A stretch of DNA of 64,000 nt from Loktanella sp. S4079 (GTDB lineage Bacteria > Pseudomonadota > Alphaproteobacteria > Rhodobacterales > Rhodobacteraceae): positions 1,116,001 to 1,180,000 of the forward strand of contig NZ_JXYE01000002.1 of NCBI RefSeq assembly GCF_000967725.1, given 5' to 3'. This document shows positions 57,660 through 64,000 of this stretch, one piece after another. Below the pieces are notes generated by a model, which saw only the letters and a program-made list of their open reading frames with translations, was not told the DNA's origin and ran no database searches. The number at the start of each line of letters is the position of its first letter. Position 1 is the stretch's first letter. The position numbers and the translations under genes were made by a program.

Positions 57660-57862
57660 CCGCTCGCCTCCAGCACCCAAACCCCCGACGATGCAGAGGT
57701 TGATGCCAATGACTGACCTAGATCGGTCACGATTACTTCACATGTTTTGCCCCGCAAAGCTGCATCAGAATCGACTCCGAACGACGTCGCACCTGCCCGA
57801 GATGCAATCAGCCGATCCGTTACTCTCGCAACTTTGGGGTTTGCCCTGCTCGACATACCCAC
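57647..57862 (-). pseudogene. ddl: Vestigial D-alanine--D-alanine ligase (internal deletion)
   Basis: A 71-codon frame in the position where ddl normally sits, between murB and ftsQ. Its first ~50 codons align without gaps to the usual Ddl start: PKVA at the opening, then ALRGK..EVI..D in step with the ALR-KGYEV of active enzymes. The signature GG-SAEREVSL-SG is lost (DRLIASRAGATSFG). The last ~12 residues, VWVLEASGCEV, resemble the Ddl end (WMVEDAS). The central ~230 codons, including the ATP-grasp and catalytic parts, are absent. The tail carries the ftsQ ribosome site, which may be why it survives. An intact Ddl must be encoded elsewhere. The alternative, a new small protein, cannot be excluded. 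Confidence 0.55.
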
Positions 57863-57935
57863 TCGCCTCTTTTGCGGATCTTTTGCGATCCGTCATTTAT
57901 GTGATCCATTGTGGATCCAGCCGTTTTTCGGCCAT

Positions 57936-58889
57936 TCAATTACTGCTGGCGTCACCCCTGCGTGTACCGACCCGCATAATTTCCCACTCTAGCGTAATCG
58001 CTTGCGAATCGTAAACCTTTTTCCGCACCTCTTCGCCCAAATCTTCGAGATCAGCGGCAGTCGCCCCACCCGCATTTGTTAAAAAGTTCGAGTGTTTCTC
58101 ATTCATCACAGCGCCGCCGCGCGTCGCGCCACGCATTCCGGCGTTATCGATGACCTTCCATGCCTTTAGATCATGAACATCGTCTTCGCGTCCGGTCGAT
58201 GAAAATCCAGCCGGGTTGCGAAATGTCGATCCCGCAGTTCGGTCCTTTGTCGGTTGGGTTTCATCGCGCTTTGCCAATTGGTCAGCCATGCGTTGCTCAA
58301 GGGTAGCCGGATCACCAGAAGGTGCCGAAAATTCCGCAGACACAATGATAGCGCCCTCGGGCAGGGTCGCGCTACGATAGGCAAATTGCAGATCATCAGC
58401 ACAGAGCGTCACAAGCGATCCGTCACGCAAAACAACCTTAGCGGATTTCAGCACATCAGCCACGTAGGATCCGTAGCAACCTGCATTCATCCGAATTGCC
58501 CCACCAATCGTACCCGGGATCGTGCGTAAAAACGTCAGATCCCGCCCGACCTGTGCGGCCTTGCGCGCGACATGCGCATCTAACGCCGCAGCCCCCGCGA
58601 CGACAGTCTCGCCTTCGGGATCAATGGAATTGAACCCGCGCCCAAGCCGAATGACGACGCCCCGAATACCGCCATCACGCACGATCAGGTTGCTACCCAC
58701 CCCCATTGTAAACACAGGGATATCGTGTGGCAGCCCAGCGAGGAATTGCTGTAAATCATCAAGATCGGCGGGCTGGAACAGTACGTCCGCCGGGCCGCCA
58801 ACGCGGAGCCATGTACGCTCGGCCAGTGATCGATCAAATGTCAGCGTGCCGCGCACCTGGGGGAGTTTATCTTGAATCTTTTTGCTCAC
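57936..58889 (-). CDS. murB: UDP-N-acetylenolpyruvoylglucosamine reductase
   Basis: MurB is the FAD-dependent enzyme that reduces enolpyruvyl-UDP-GlcNAc to UDP-MurNAc. At 317 residues it is the type I-like form with FAD-binding motif [19 protein letters not shown], the [19 protein letters not shown] block, catalytic Ser in AGSTFRNP, and a C-terminal Glu in LEWEIMRVG. The start is a GTG at 58889 that lies inside the preceding small membrane protein gene (23-base overlap), with AGGA at suitable distance. Downstream are the vestigial ddl and then ftsQ. Confidence 0.95.
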   Translation of the reverse strand: MSKKIQDKLPQVRGTLTFDRSLAERTWLRVGGPADVLFQPADLDDLQQFLAGLPHDIPVFTMGVGSNLIVRDGGIRGVVIRLGRGFNSIDPEGETVVAGAAALDAHVARKAAQVGRDLTFLRTIPGTIGGAIRMNAGCYGSYVADVLKSAKVVLRDGSLVTLCADDLQFAYRSATLPEGAIIVSAEFSAPSGDPATLEQRMADQLAKRDETQPTKDRTAGSTFRNPAGFSSTGREDDVHDLKAWKVIDNAGMRGATRGGAVMNEKHSNFLTNAGGATAADLEDLGEEVRKKVYDSQAITLEWEIMRVGTRRGDASSN

Positions 58890-59157
58890 GCTTGAACCAT
58901 CCTACGCTTCCGCCAATCAGCAAGCCGATGCCGCTTGGCGCATTAATGCCATACAAACAGAGCCCAAGTCCAAGACTGCCCGCGACGACGGATTGCTGAA
59001 TTCCAAAAATTACCGCGAGTGTAAAGCCCAACCAAATCAGCGCCAAAACGGTAAATGGCACGATCAGCCGCCCCTTCATGAATTTGTAACCCAGAACAAA
59101 CCCAACGAGAAATAGAAGCGCTGGAACGATCAGGAGAAAATAGATTCCGTTATACAT
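58867..59157 (-). CDS. Small membrane protein in the dcw block
   Basis: A 96-residue protein with about three hydrophobic segments ([39 protein letters not shown], and a glycine-rich one near [11 protein letters not shown]), ending [11 protein letters not shown] do not recognise a family. The ATG at 59157 has GAGG close upstream; an in-frame start ten codons earlier (59187) lies within the operator DNA. It ends inside the murB start, so it should be translationally coupled to murB. A promoter with two palindromic operators lies right before it. Confidence 0.7.
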   Translation of the reverse strand: MYNGIYFLLIVPALLFLVGFVLGYKFMKGRLIVPFTVLALIWLGFTLAVIFGIQQSVVAGSLGLGLCLYGINAPSGIGLLIGGSVGWFKREQKDSR

Positions 59158-59172
59158 AACGACCTCAAGTAT

Positions 59173-59218
59173 TTGAACGATGTTCAATTAAAGCTACATG
59201 AACGACGTTCACCGTCAA
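59173..59218 (-). promoter_or_regulatory. Promoter with two palindromic operators inside the dcw block
   Basis: On the minus strand: -35 TTGACG (59218-59213), 16 bases, -10 TAGCTT (59196-59191), leading to the small membrane protein gene at 59157. One palindrome, TGAACGTCGTTCA (59211-59199), fills the spacer; a second, TTGAACATCGTTCAA (59187-59173), lies just downstream. Both have a three-base centre; their centres are 25 bases apart. This is a typical layout for a TetR-type repressor. It would allow the small protein, murB and later genes to be made apart from murC. The regulator is unknown. Confidence 0.6.
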
Positions 59219-59230
59219 GAGGTAACCTTA

Positions 59231-59470
59231 TCAACTACCCCGACGACGAAGCCACAAATAGAAATAGTAGATCGGCCACCGCACCACCGAGCAGCCGGAC
59301 AGGAAAACAAAAAACGCAACCAATGGGTTAAACGCGATCCACACCCAAATCACCAATGGGATACCCAATGCGATCAGGATGTATGCGCGTGTCCAATGGT
59401 TATCTGTCGTCGGAAGCAGGCGCATCACAATCGCCATGACCCACCACAATCCTACGCAGATTAGGGCCAT
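59231..59470 (-). CDS. DUF2484 family small membrane protein
   Basis: A 79-residue protein with two to three hydrophobic segments (ICVGLWWVMAIVMRLLP, YILIALGIPLVIWVWI, LVAFFVFLSGCSVV) and a basic end YLWLRRRGS. It matches DUF2484, which I know from Rhodobacterales at this same spot between murC and murB; function unknown. Its ATG overlaps the murC stop by one base, so it is coupled to murC. The conserved place in the cluster suggests a tie to wall or division work. Confidence 0.85.
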   Translation of the reverse strand: MALICVGLWWVMAIVMRLLPTTDNHWTRAYILIALGIPLVIWVWIAFNPLVAFFVFLSGCSVVRWPIYYFYLWLRRRGS

Positions 59471-60870
59471 TATTTCGACAGCCGATCAGGCAGGCGGTTG
59501 GCCCATGTGCTAATTGTCCCCGCCCCGAGACAAACCACCATATCGCCAGGCTTGGCCTGCTCGCGGACGAGACGCTCTAGATCATCCTCGGACTCGACAC
59601 TACGCGCGTGACGGTGGCCGTGACGGACCAGACCTGCAACCAAATCGTCACGCCCGGCACCGGGGATCGGATCTTCGCCAGCAGCGAAAATATCAGAGAT
59701 ACCAACCACATCAGCGTCATTGAAACATGCGCAGAAATCGTCAAAGTGATGCGATAGGCGACTATAACGATGCGGCTGATGCACCGCGATCACCCGCCCA
59801 GTGGTTGCCTGACAAGCGGCCTTGAGCACCGCAGCAATTTCGACAGGGTGATGGCCGTAGTCATCAATAATCGTAACGCCGTTGACTTCGCCAACTTTGG
59901 TAAAGCGGCGATTAACGCCCTTAAACCCCTTGAGCGCCGCGCGAATCTCATCACGTTTCATCCCAAGATGCCGCGCCACAGCGACGGCCGACAGTGCATT
60001 GGAAACGTTGTGGTCGCCCGGCATGGGCAGTTCACACCCTTCGATCAATGTGCCTTCGTCCTGAAGCGACACGTCAAAATGGGCGGTCCCCGCCTCATAG
60101 CGCAGATTGATCGCACGCACGTCCGCTTGGGCGTTAAAGCCAAAGGTCGTCACACGGCGATCCGTGATTTTCCCAACGAGCGCCTGAACGTCGGGGTCAT
60201 CGGTACAGCATACCGCCAGTCCGTAGAACGGGATATTCGACACAAAATCATAGAAGCCCTTGTGCAGCGCCTCTTCGGTGCCCCAGTGCTCCATGTGTTC
60301 CGGGTCGATGTTCGTTACAATCGCAATAGTCGCGGGCAAACGGTTGAATGTGCCGTCGCTTTCGTCGGCTTCGACCACCATCCATTCCCCCTGCCCCATG
60401 CGCGCGTTCGAACCATAGGCATGGATGATACCACCGTTGATCACTGTCGGATCGATGCCGCCTTCATCAAGAAGGGCAGCAACCATAGTGGTAGTAGTCG
60501 TTTTACCGTGTGTCCCAGCCACGGCGATATTGGACTTCAGGCGCATCAGTTCGGCCAGCATTTCGGCACGGCGCACCACAGGCAGCCCCTTGGCACGCGC
60601 GGCGTCAAGTTCGGGGTTACCCGGCTTAATAGCAGAGGAGATCACGATGACCTCGGCACCTTCTAGGTTCTCTGCGCGCTGCCCTTCGAAAACCGTTGCC
60701 CCAAGTGTCGTCAAACGGTCCGTGATCTTAGAACTTTTGAGATCAGACCCTTGCACCGTATAGCCATGGTTTATCAAAACCTCGGCGATGCCAGACATCC
60801 CAATGCCACCAATCCCAACAAAGTGGATTGGCCCGACATCCATCGGCAATTTTGTCGCTGCAGCGTTCAT
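59470..60870 (-). CDS. murC: UDP-N-acetylmuramate--L-alanine ligase
   Basis: MurC adds L-alanine to UDP-MurNAc with ATP, the first step of the peptide stem. The 466-residue product has the N-terminal Rossmann motif [16 protein letters not shown], the P-loop GTHGKTTTT (from residue 119), the central EADESDGTF and [12 protein letters not shown], and the C-terminal [11 protein letters not shown] and [10 protein letters not shown] start at the ATG at 60870, 13 bases after murG, with GGAAAG upstream; a longer frame to 60951 would lie inside murG. Confidence 0.97.
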   Translation of the reverse strand: MNAAATKLPMDVGPIHFVGIGGIGMSGIAEVLINHGYTVQGSDLKSSKITDRLTTLGATVFEGQRAENLEGAEVIVISSAIKPGNPELDAARAKGLPVVRRAEMLAELMRLKSNIAVAGTHGKTTTTTMVAALLDEGGIDPTVINGGIIHAYGSNARMGQGEWMVVEADESDGTFNRLPATIAIVTNIDPEHMEHWGTEEALHKGFYDFVSNIPFYGLAVCCTDDPDVQALVGKITDRRVTTFGFNAQADVRAINLRYEAGTAHFDVSLQDEGTLIEGCELPMPGDHNVSNALSAVAVARHLGMKRDEIRAALKGFKGVNRRFTKVGEVNGVTIIDDYGHHPVEIAAVLKAACQATTGRVIAVHQPHRYSRLSHHFDDFCACFNDADVVGISDIFAAGEDPIPGAGRDDLVAGLVRHGHRHARSVESEDDLERLVREQAKPGDMVVCLGAGTISTWANRLPDRLSK

Positions 60871-60883
60871 CGCAATCTTTCCG

Positions 60884-61981
60884 TTATTTTTCGGCCGGTT
60901 CGGCCAATTCTTCAACAAGCTGGACCAGCCGCTCGGTTGCGTCTGGGACACTGCATTCGACGGCAGCCTGGGACATTTTCATCATGCCCGCTTCGTCCGA
61001 GAGCAGCTTTTCCAACATCGCAGTCAGCGGAGCCACTTCGAATTCGGCTTCGGTCATCATGACTGCGGCACCGGTTTCGACCAATTGCCGCGCATTTGCT
61101 GTTTGCTCATCGCGGATCGCACTGGCCAAGGGCACCCAGATCGCAGGGCGGCCAATGATGCTCACGTCGGCGACTGTCGAAGCACCAGAGCGCGAAATCA
61201 CCAACTGTGCTTCGGCCATGCGATCAGGCACATCCGCAAAGAACGTTTGCACCTCTGCGGTGATCATCTCTGCTTCGTAATAGTTTGTCACCCGCTCCAA
61301 GTCTTCATCGCGGGCCTGATGGCTCACACGTACGTTGCGGCGAATATGCTCTGGCAAGGCGGCGATTGCAGGTGGCGCAATGTCTGACATGATCCGCGCA
61401 CCTTGGCTTCCGCCCAGCACAACAACAGACATCGGATAATCACCCGGCGCGATATACGGCGCACCAGCACGATCCAACACGGCAGAACGCACGGGGTTTC
61501 CTGTATGCACGCCCTCAACCCCATTGGGCAGGGCCGTTGGCCATGTTCCGCAGGCGACCTTGTTCACGCGTTTTGCAAAGAGCTGGTTCACCCGCCCCAA
61601 GACGCCGTTTTGCTCGTGGATCATACGCGGAACCCGCAGCGCCCACGCCGCCGCCATAGCAGGAATGGCCGGGTATCCACCAAATCCAACAACTACAGCA
61701 GGACGGTCAAACAGCATCTTCCACTTTGCCGCAGCGATGCCGCCCAAAATCCGAAACGGCACGGCAAGTTTCTGCAAAATGCCGCCACGCGCAAACGTCG
61801 CACTACCCACAACGCTAATTTCCACGTCCTCTGGAAAGCCCGACGTATAACGGGCACCACGCGCATCCGTCGAAAGGCGCACACGCCACCCTTTTGCCAG
61901 CATCGCTTCGGCCAAGGCCTGCGCGGGGAACATGTGCCCCCCGGTTCCACCCGCGGCAATAATCAAAAGAGGTGCGGTCAT
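60884..61981 (-). CDS. murG: Undecaprenyl-PP-MurNAc-pentapeptide GlcNAc transferase
   Basis: MurG adds GlcNAc to lipid I to make lipid II on the inner face of the membrane. The 365-residue product is a GT-B enzyme with the N-terminal [47 protein letters not shown], and the C-terminal donor site [14 protein letters not shown] and [19 protein letters not shown]. Its start overlaps the end of ftsW by four bases (ATGA), and murC follows after 13 bases. Confidence 0.97.
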   Translation of the reverse strand: MTAPLLIIAAGGTGGHMFPAQALAEAMLAKGWRVRLSTDARGARYTSGFPEDVEISVVGSATFARGGILQKLAVPFRILGGIAAAKWKMLFDRPAVVVGFGGYPAIPAMAAAWALRVPRMIHEQNGVLGRVNQLFAKRVNKVACGTWPTALPNGVEGVHTGNPVRSAVLDRAGAPYIAPGDYPMSVVVLGGSQGARIMSDIAPPAIAALPEHIRRNVRVSHQARDEDLERVTNYYEAEMITAEVQTFFADVPDRMAEAQLVISRSGASTVADVSIIGRPAIWVPLASAIRDEQTANARQLVETGAAVMMTEAEFEVAPLTAMLEKLLSDEAGMMKMSQAAVECSVPDATERLVQLVEELAEPAEK

Positions 61982-63147
61982 CGATTGGCCCTACGTCGCA
62001 AAATATCTTCCATCTTTCCTTGTGGGCGCGAACGCGTAAATGCAAGCAACATTCCCACGGTAATGCCCCCCGCAATAAGCGACGATCCGCCGTAAGAAAC
62101 AAATGGCAAGGTCATCCCCTTCGCTGGCAACAACCGCACAGCAACCCCCATATTGATCATCGCCTGCACACCAAAAACACAAGCCAACCCGGTCCCCGCA
62201 AGCCGAATAAAGGGATCGCGCTCTTTCATCAGGCGTAGCAATGAACGCACTACGATTAAACTATAAAGCGCAATAATCACCAGGACACAGATCAGCCCAT
62301 ATTCCTCGGCAGCGACCGCAATGATGAAATCAGTGTGCGCATCTGGCAAAGACCATTTTACCTGCCCTTCACCGACACCCACACCGAAAAAACCGCCCTC
62401 GCGGATTGCGTTAGTCGCGTATCCCAACTGTGTTGTTGGGTCCAAATCAGGCGACAAAAACCCGTCAATCCGGCGGGCAAAATGTTCAGAACTGTTGTAC
62501 GCAACCGTTCCCCCCAAAACGACGAGCCCAGCTAACACCAACAAGAGCAACATCGGCGCGCCTGCGACGAAATACATCACGCCCCATGAAAACAGGATCA
62601 AGCAAGCCTGCCCAAAGTCAGGCTGCATGGCCAGGATCAAAACGATCACAACTGTCATGACAAAGGAATATGCTTTTCCGGGTGGGCCGCCCAACTGCTG
62701 CGACGCCGACAACATCCACGCGGCCATCACAATAAACCCGGGCTTAAGAAACTCCGAAGGCTGTACTGACGCAAAGCCCAGCGAGTACCAGCGGGTCGCC
62801 CCCTTGCCAAAGTCGGTCCCCAACACAGGTAGCATCACCAGCGCAGCAAAGGCGCCGACAAAACCAATCACGGCCAACCGTCGCACGAGTGTCGGAGACA
62901 TCATCGACACAGTAAACATGACAATCATCGCCATGCCGCCAAAAATCGCCTGCCGCGTCACATAGTGAAATGGATCAAGTCCGTTCTTCGCAGCCAAGGG
63001 CGGCGAAGAGGCAAGCCCCAACAACAGCCCCACCCCGAACAAAATCAGGATGCTGGACAATGTCCATTTGTCGATTGTTCGCCACCACCTTGGAAGAACG
63101 GGATCGCCAGATCGCACCGGGACCGCCCCATAGACCATTTCCGTCAT
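61978..63147 (-). CDS. ftsW: Peptidoglycan glycosyltransferase FtsW
   Basis: FtsW is the SEDS-family polymerase that makes septal peptidoglycan together with FtsI. The 389-residue product has about ten helices, the catalytic Asp region in [42 protein letters not shown], and the family end signature [15 protein letters not shown]. It is the first gene of this block. murD, mraY, murF, murE and ftsI, which commonly precede it, are not seen in the 0.85 kb that remains; a divergent flavoprotein gene lies there instead. Confidence 0.97.
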   Translation of the reverse strand: MTEMVYGAVPVRSGDPVLPRWWRTIDKWTLSSILILFGVGLLLGLASSPPLAAKNGLDPFHYVTRQAIFGGMAMIVMFTVSMMSPTLVRRLAVIGFVGAFAALVMLPVLGTDFGKGATRWYSLGFASVQPSEFLKPGFIVMAAWMLSASQQLGGPPGKAYSFVMTVVIVLILAMQPDFGQACLILFSWGVMYFVAGAPMLLLLVLAGLVVLGGTVAYNSSEHFARRIDGFLSPDLDPTTQLGYATNAIREGGFFGVGVGEGQVKWSLPDAHTDFIIAVAAEEYGLICVLVIIALYSLIVVRSLLRLMKERDPFIRLAGTGLACVFGVQAMINMGVAVRLLPAKGMTLPFVSYGGSSLIAGGITVGMLLAFTRSRPQGKMEDILRRRANR

Positions 63148-63261
63148 GGATTACCACCTTACTGCCTCAACTGCCCGTTTGCCGGGTCTAAGGGCAGCAT
63201 AGCTAGCATTTGTGACTGATTCTATAGAAAATTGTCGCGCTGATTTAGACGGCGTGACTGA

Positions 63262-63285
63262 GATCAAATTTTGCAAAATTTGATC
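63262..63285. repeat. 24-bp perfect palindrome between ftsW and a divergent flavoprotein gene
   Basis: Half-site GATCAAATTTTG (positions 63262-63273, sharing the central GC) followed by its exact reverse complement. It lies between two divergent starts, 115 bases from ftsW and 40 from the flavoprotein gene, so it may be an operator for either. It has the same size and CAAATTT core as the palindrome at 45104-45127. Confidence 0.75.
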
Positions 63286-63324
63286 GCGCTTGCATGACGG
63301 CGCGTTCCACGGCACATCACCAGA

Positions 63325-64000
63325 ATGAAGGTAAATACTCTGATAATTGGCGCTGGCGCGGCTGGCATGATGTGCGCGGCTCACGCTGGGCCAGATACGC
63401 TTGTCGTGGATCACGCCAAAGCCCCCGGCGAGAAAATCCGCATTTCCGGCGGCGGCCGCTGCAACTTTACGAATTTGCATGCCAGTCCGGCCAACTTTAT
63501 TAGCCAAAACAAACACTTCTGCAAATCCGCGCTCAAACGGTATACGCAGTGGGATTTTATCGCGCTGGTCGATCAGTATCGGATCGCATGGCATGAAAAG
63601 ACGCTTGGTCAACTGTTCTGCGATGACACAGCTAAGGATATCGTCGCCATGCTACGCGCCGAAATGGACAAAGCCGGCGCCAAGCTCTGGCTACACACCA
63701 CGATCAGCAATATCCGTCATGACGGCACAAACTTTCGCACGGAACTCTCGCGTGACGGGCGCCTGACCGAAGTCATCGCGACAAATCTTGTCGTGGCATC
63801 GGGCGGCAAATCCATTCCCAAAATGGGCGCGACCGGTCTTGCCTATCAAATCGCCGAACAGTTTGACCTGCCCATAATTGAAACACGTCCCGGTCTCGTA
63901 CCCTTCACCTTTGGCGAAGATCGCTTCAAACCGCTCGCCGGGGTCGCCCTGCCCGCTCGTGTCAGCGCAAATGACACGAGCTTTGACGAAGCGATCCTCT
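63325..64000 (+). CDS. HI0933/BaiN-like NAD(P)/FAD-dependent flavoprotein, partial (C-terminus outside window)
   Basis: An open frame of 225 codons that runs off the right edge. It opens MKVNTLIIGAGAAGMMCAAH, an FAD dinucleotide-binding fold, followed by the family-specific GEKIRISGGGRCNFTNLH. Further features are CKSALKRYTQWDF and VVASGGKSIPKMGATGLAYQ, typical of the HI0933 / BaiN group (including the TIGR03862 type). Members are flavin reductases or dehydrogenases of uncertain substrate. The start is the ATG at 63325; a palindrome lies 40 bases upstream. It is divergent from ftsW. Confidence 0.88.
   Translation, partial: MKVNTLIIGAGAAGMMCAAHAGPDTLVVDHAKAPGEKIRISGGGRCNFTNLHASPANFISQNKHFCKSALKRYTQWDFIALVDQYRIAWHEKTLGQLFCDDTAKDIVAMLRAEMDKAGAKLWLHTTISNIRHDGTNFRTELSRDGRLTEVIATNLVVASGGKSIPKMGATGLAYQIAEQFDLPIIETRPGLVPFTFGEDRFKPLAGVALPARVSANDTSFDEAIL

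Noticed and set aside
57863..57935. Small hairpins after murB (CGGATC..GATCCG at 57875-57892; GATCCA..TGGATC at about 57903)
   Set aside because: No T-run on the minus strand and near the vestigial ddl; likely decay products, not a clear terminator.
59173..59211. LexA (SOS) boxes
   Set aside because: The motif is an inverted GAAC-N3-GTTC, not the alphaproteobacterial direct repeat GTTC-N7-GTTC.
63151..63612. 153-codon minus-strand frame at the flavoprotein start
   Set aside because: Antisense to the FAD-binding fold of the flavoprotein gene and extends over the palindrome; not protein-like.

Overview
The window looks like chromosomal DNA of a Roseobacter-group alphaproteobacterium (Rhodobacterales). 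The evidence is gene content and order: glyQ / DUF6446 gene / glyS, folB-folP-glmM, bolA and a J-domain gene next to cobS and cobT, and above all a division and cell-wall block ftsW-murG-murC-DUF2484-murB-ftsQ-ftsA-ftsZ-lpxC-bamD-recN. GC content is moderate, coding density is high, and many neighbouring genes overlap by 1 or 4 bases. I see no tRNA, rRNA, insertion sequence, phage or CRISPR array. The species cannot be fixed from sequence alone.

Layout. 1-1064 (-): start of a LamG/RTX exoprotein that runs off the left edge. 1.4-3.1 kb: ctaD, cytochrome oxidase subunit I. 3.3-6.5 kb: a GT25 glycosyltransferase, a DUF2244 gene, a YqeY-like gene and carA. 6.5-13.1 kb: a processive GT2 glycosyltransferase behind a CtrA-type box, a GntR regulator, a HAD phosphatase, a UbiH-like hydroxylase, two tandem Lrp/AsnC regulators and, divergent from them, ilvC. 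13.2-18.7 kb (-): an aldehyde dehydrogenase, glmM-folP-folB and a SleB-type wall hydrolase. 18.8-25.2 kb (-): a divergent PPDK-like protein, glyS, a DUF6446 gene and glyQ. 25.3-30.1 kb: a secreted protein with a trypsin-like fold but no catalytic His or Ser, TrkH, a lyxose isomerase-like cupin and a class I glutamine amidotransferase-like hydrolase. 30.3-32.9 kb (-): a GlcG/HbpS-like gene and glcB (malate synthase G). 33-49 kb: pepN, a PlsC-like acyltransferase, gatB, a DUF4177 gene, bolA, a J-domain gene, msrB, cobS, two small unknown genes, cobT, pepP, a DUF427 gene and a ClC channel. 49.1-49.9 kb: a gene-poor AT-richer interval with inverted repeats. 49.9-63.1 kb (-): the dcw-type block. 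63.3-64.0 kb: start of a flavoprotein that runs off the right edge.

How the genes work together. From ftsW to recN the genes give lipid II assembly (murG, murC, murB), septum formation (ftsW, ftsQ, ftsA, ftsZ), the first committed lipid A step (lpxC), outer-membrane protein assembly (bamD) and DNA repair (recN). GlmM supplies the amino sugar for the same wall. FolB and FolP are consecutive-pathway folate enzymes. GlyQ and GlyS form one tetrameric synthetase. CobS and CobT are two of the three subunits of the aerobic cobaltochelatase.

Most interesting points: a vestigial ddl exactly where D-Ala-D-Ala ligase normally sits, keeping only its first ~50 codons and a tail that carries the ftsQ ribosome binding site; a promoter inside the dcw block with two palindromic operators; a pair of related 24-bp perfect palindromes next to pepP and ftsW; a full CtrA box ahead of the GT2 gene; and the inactive-looking secreted protease homologue.
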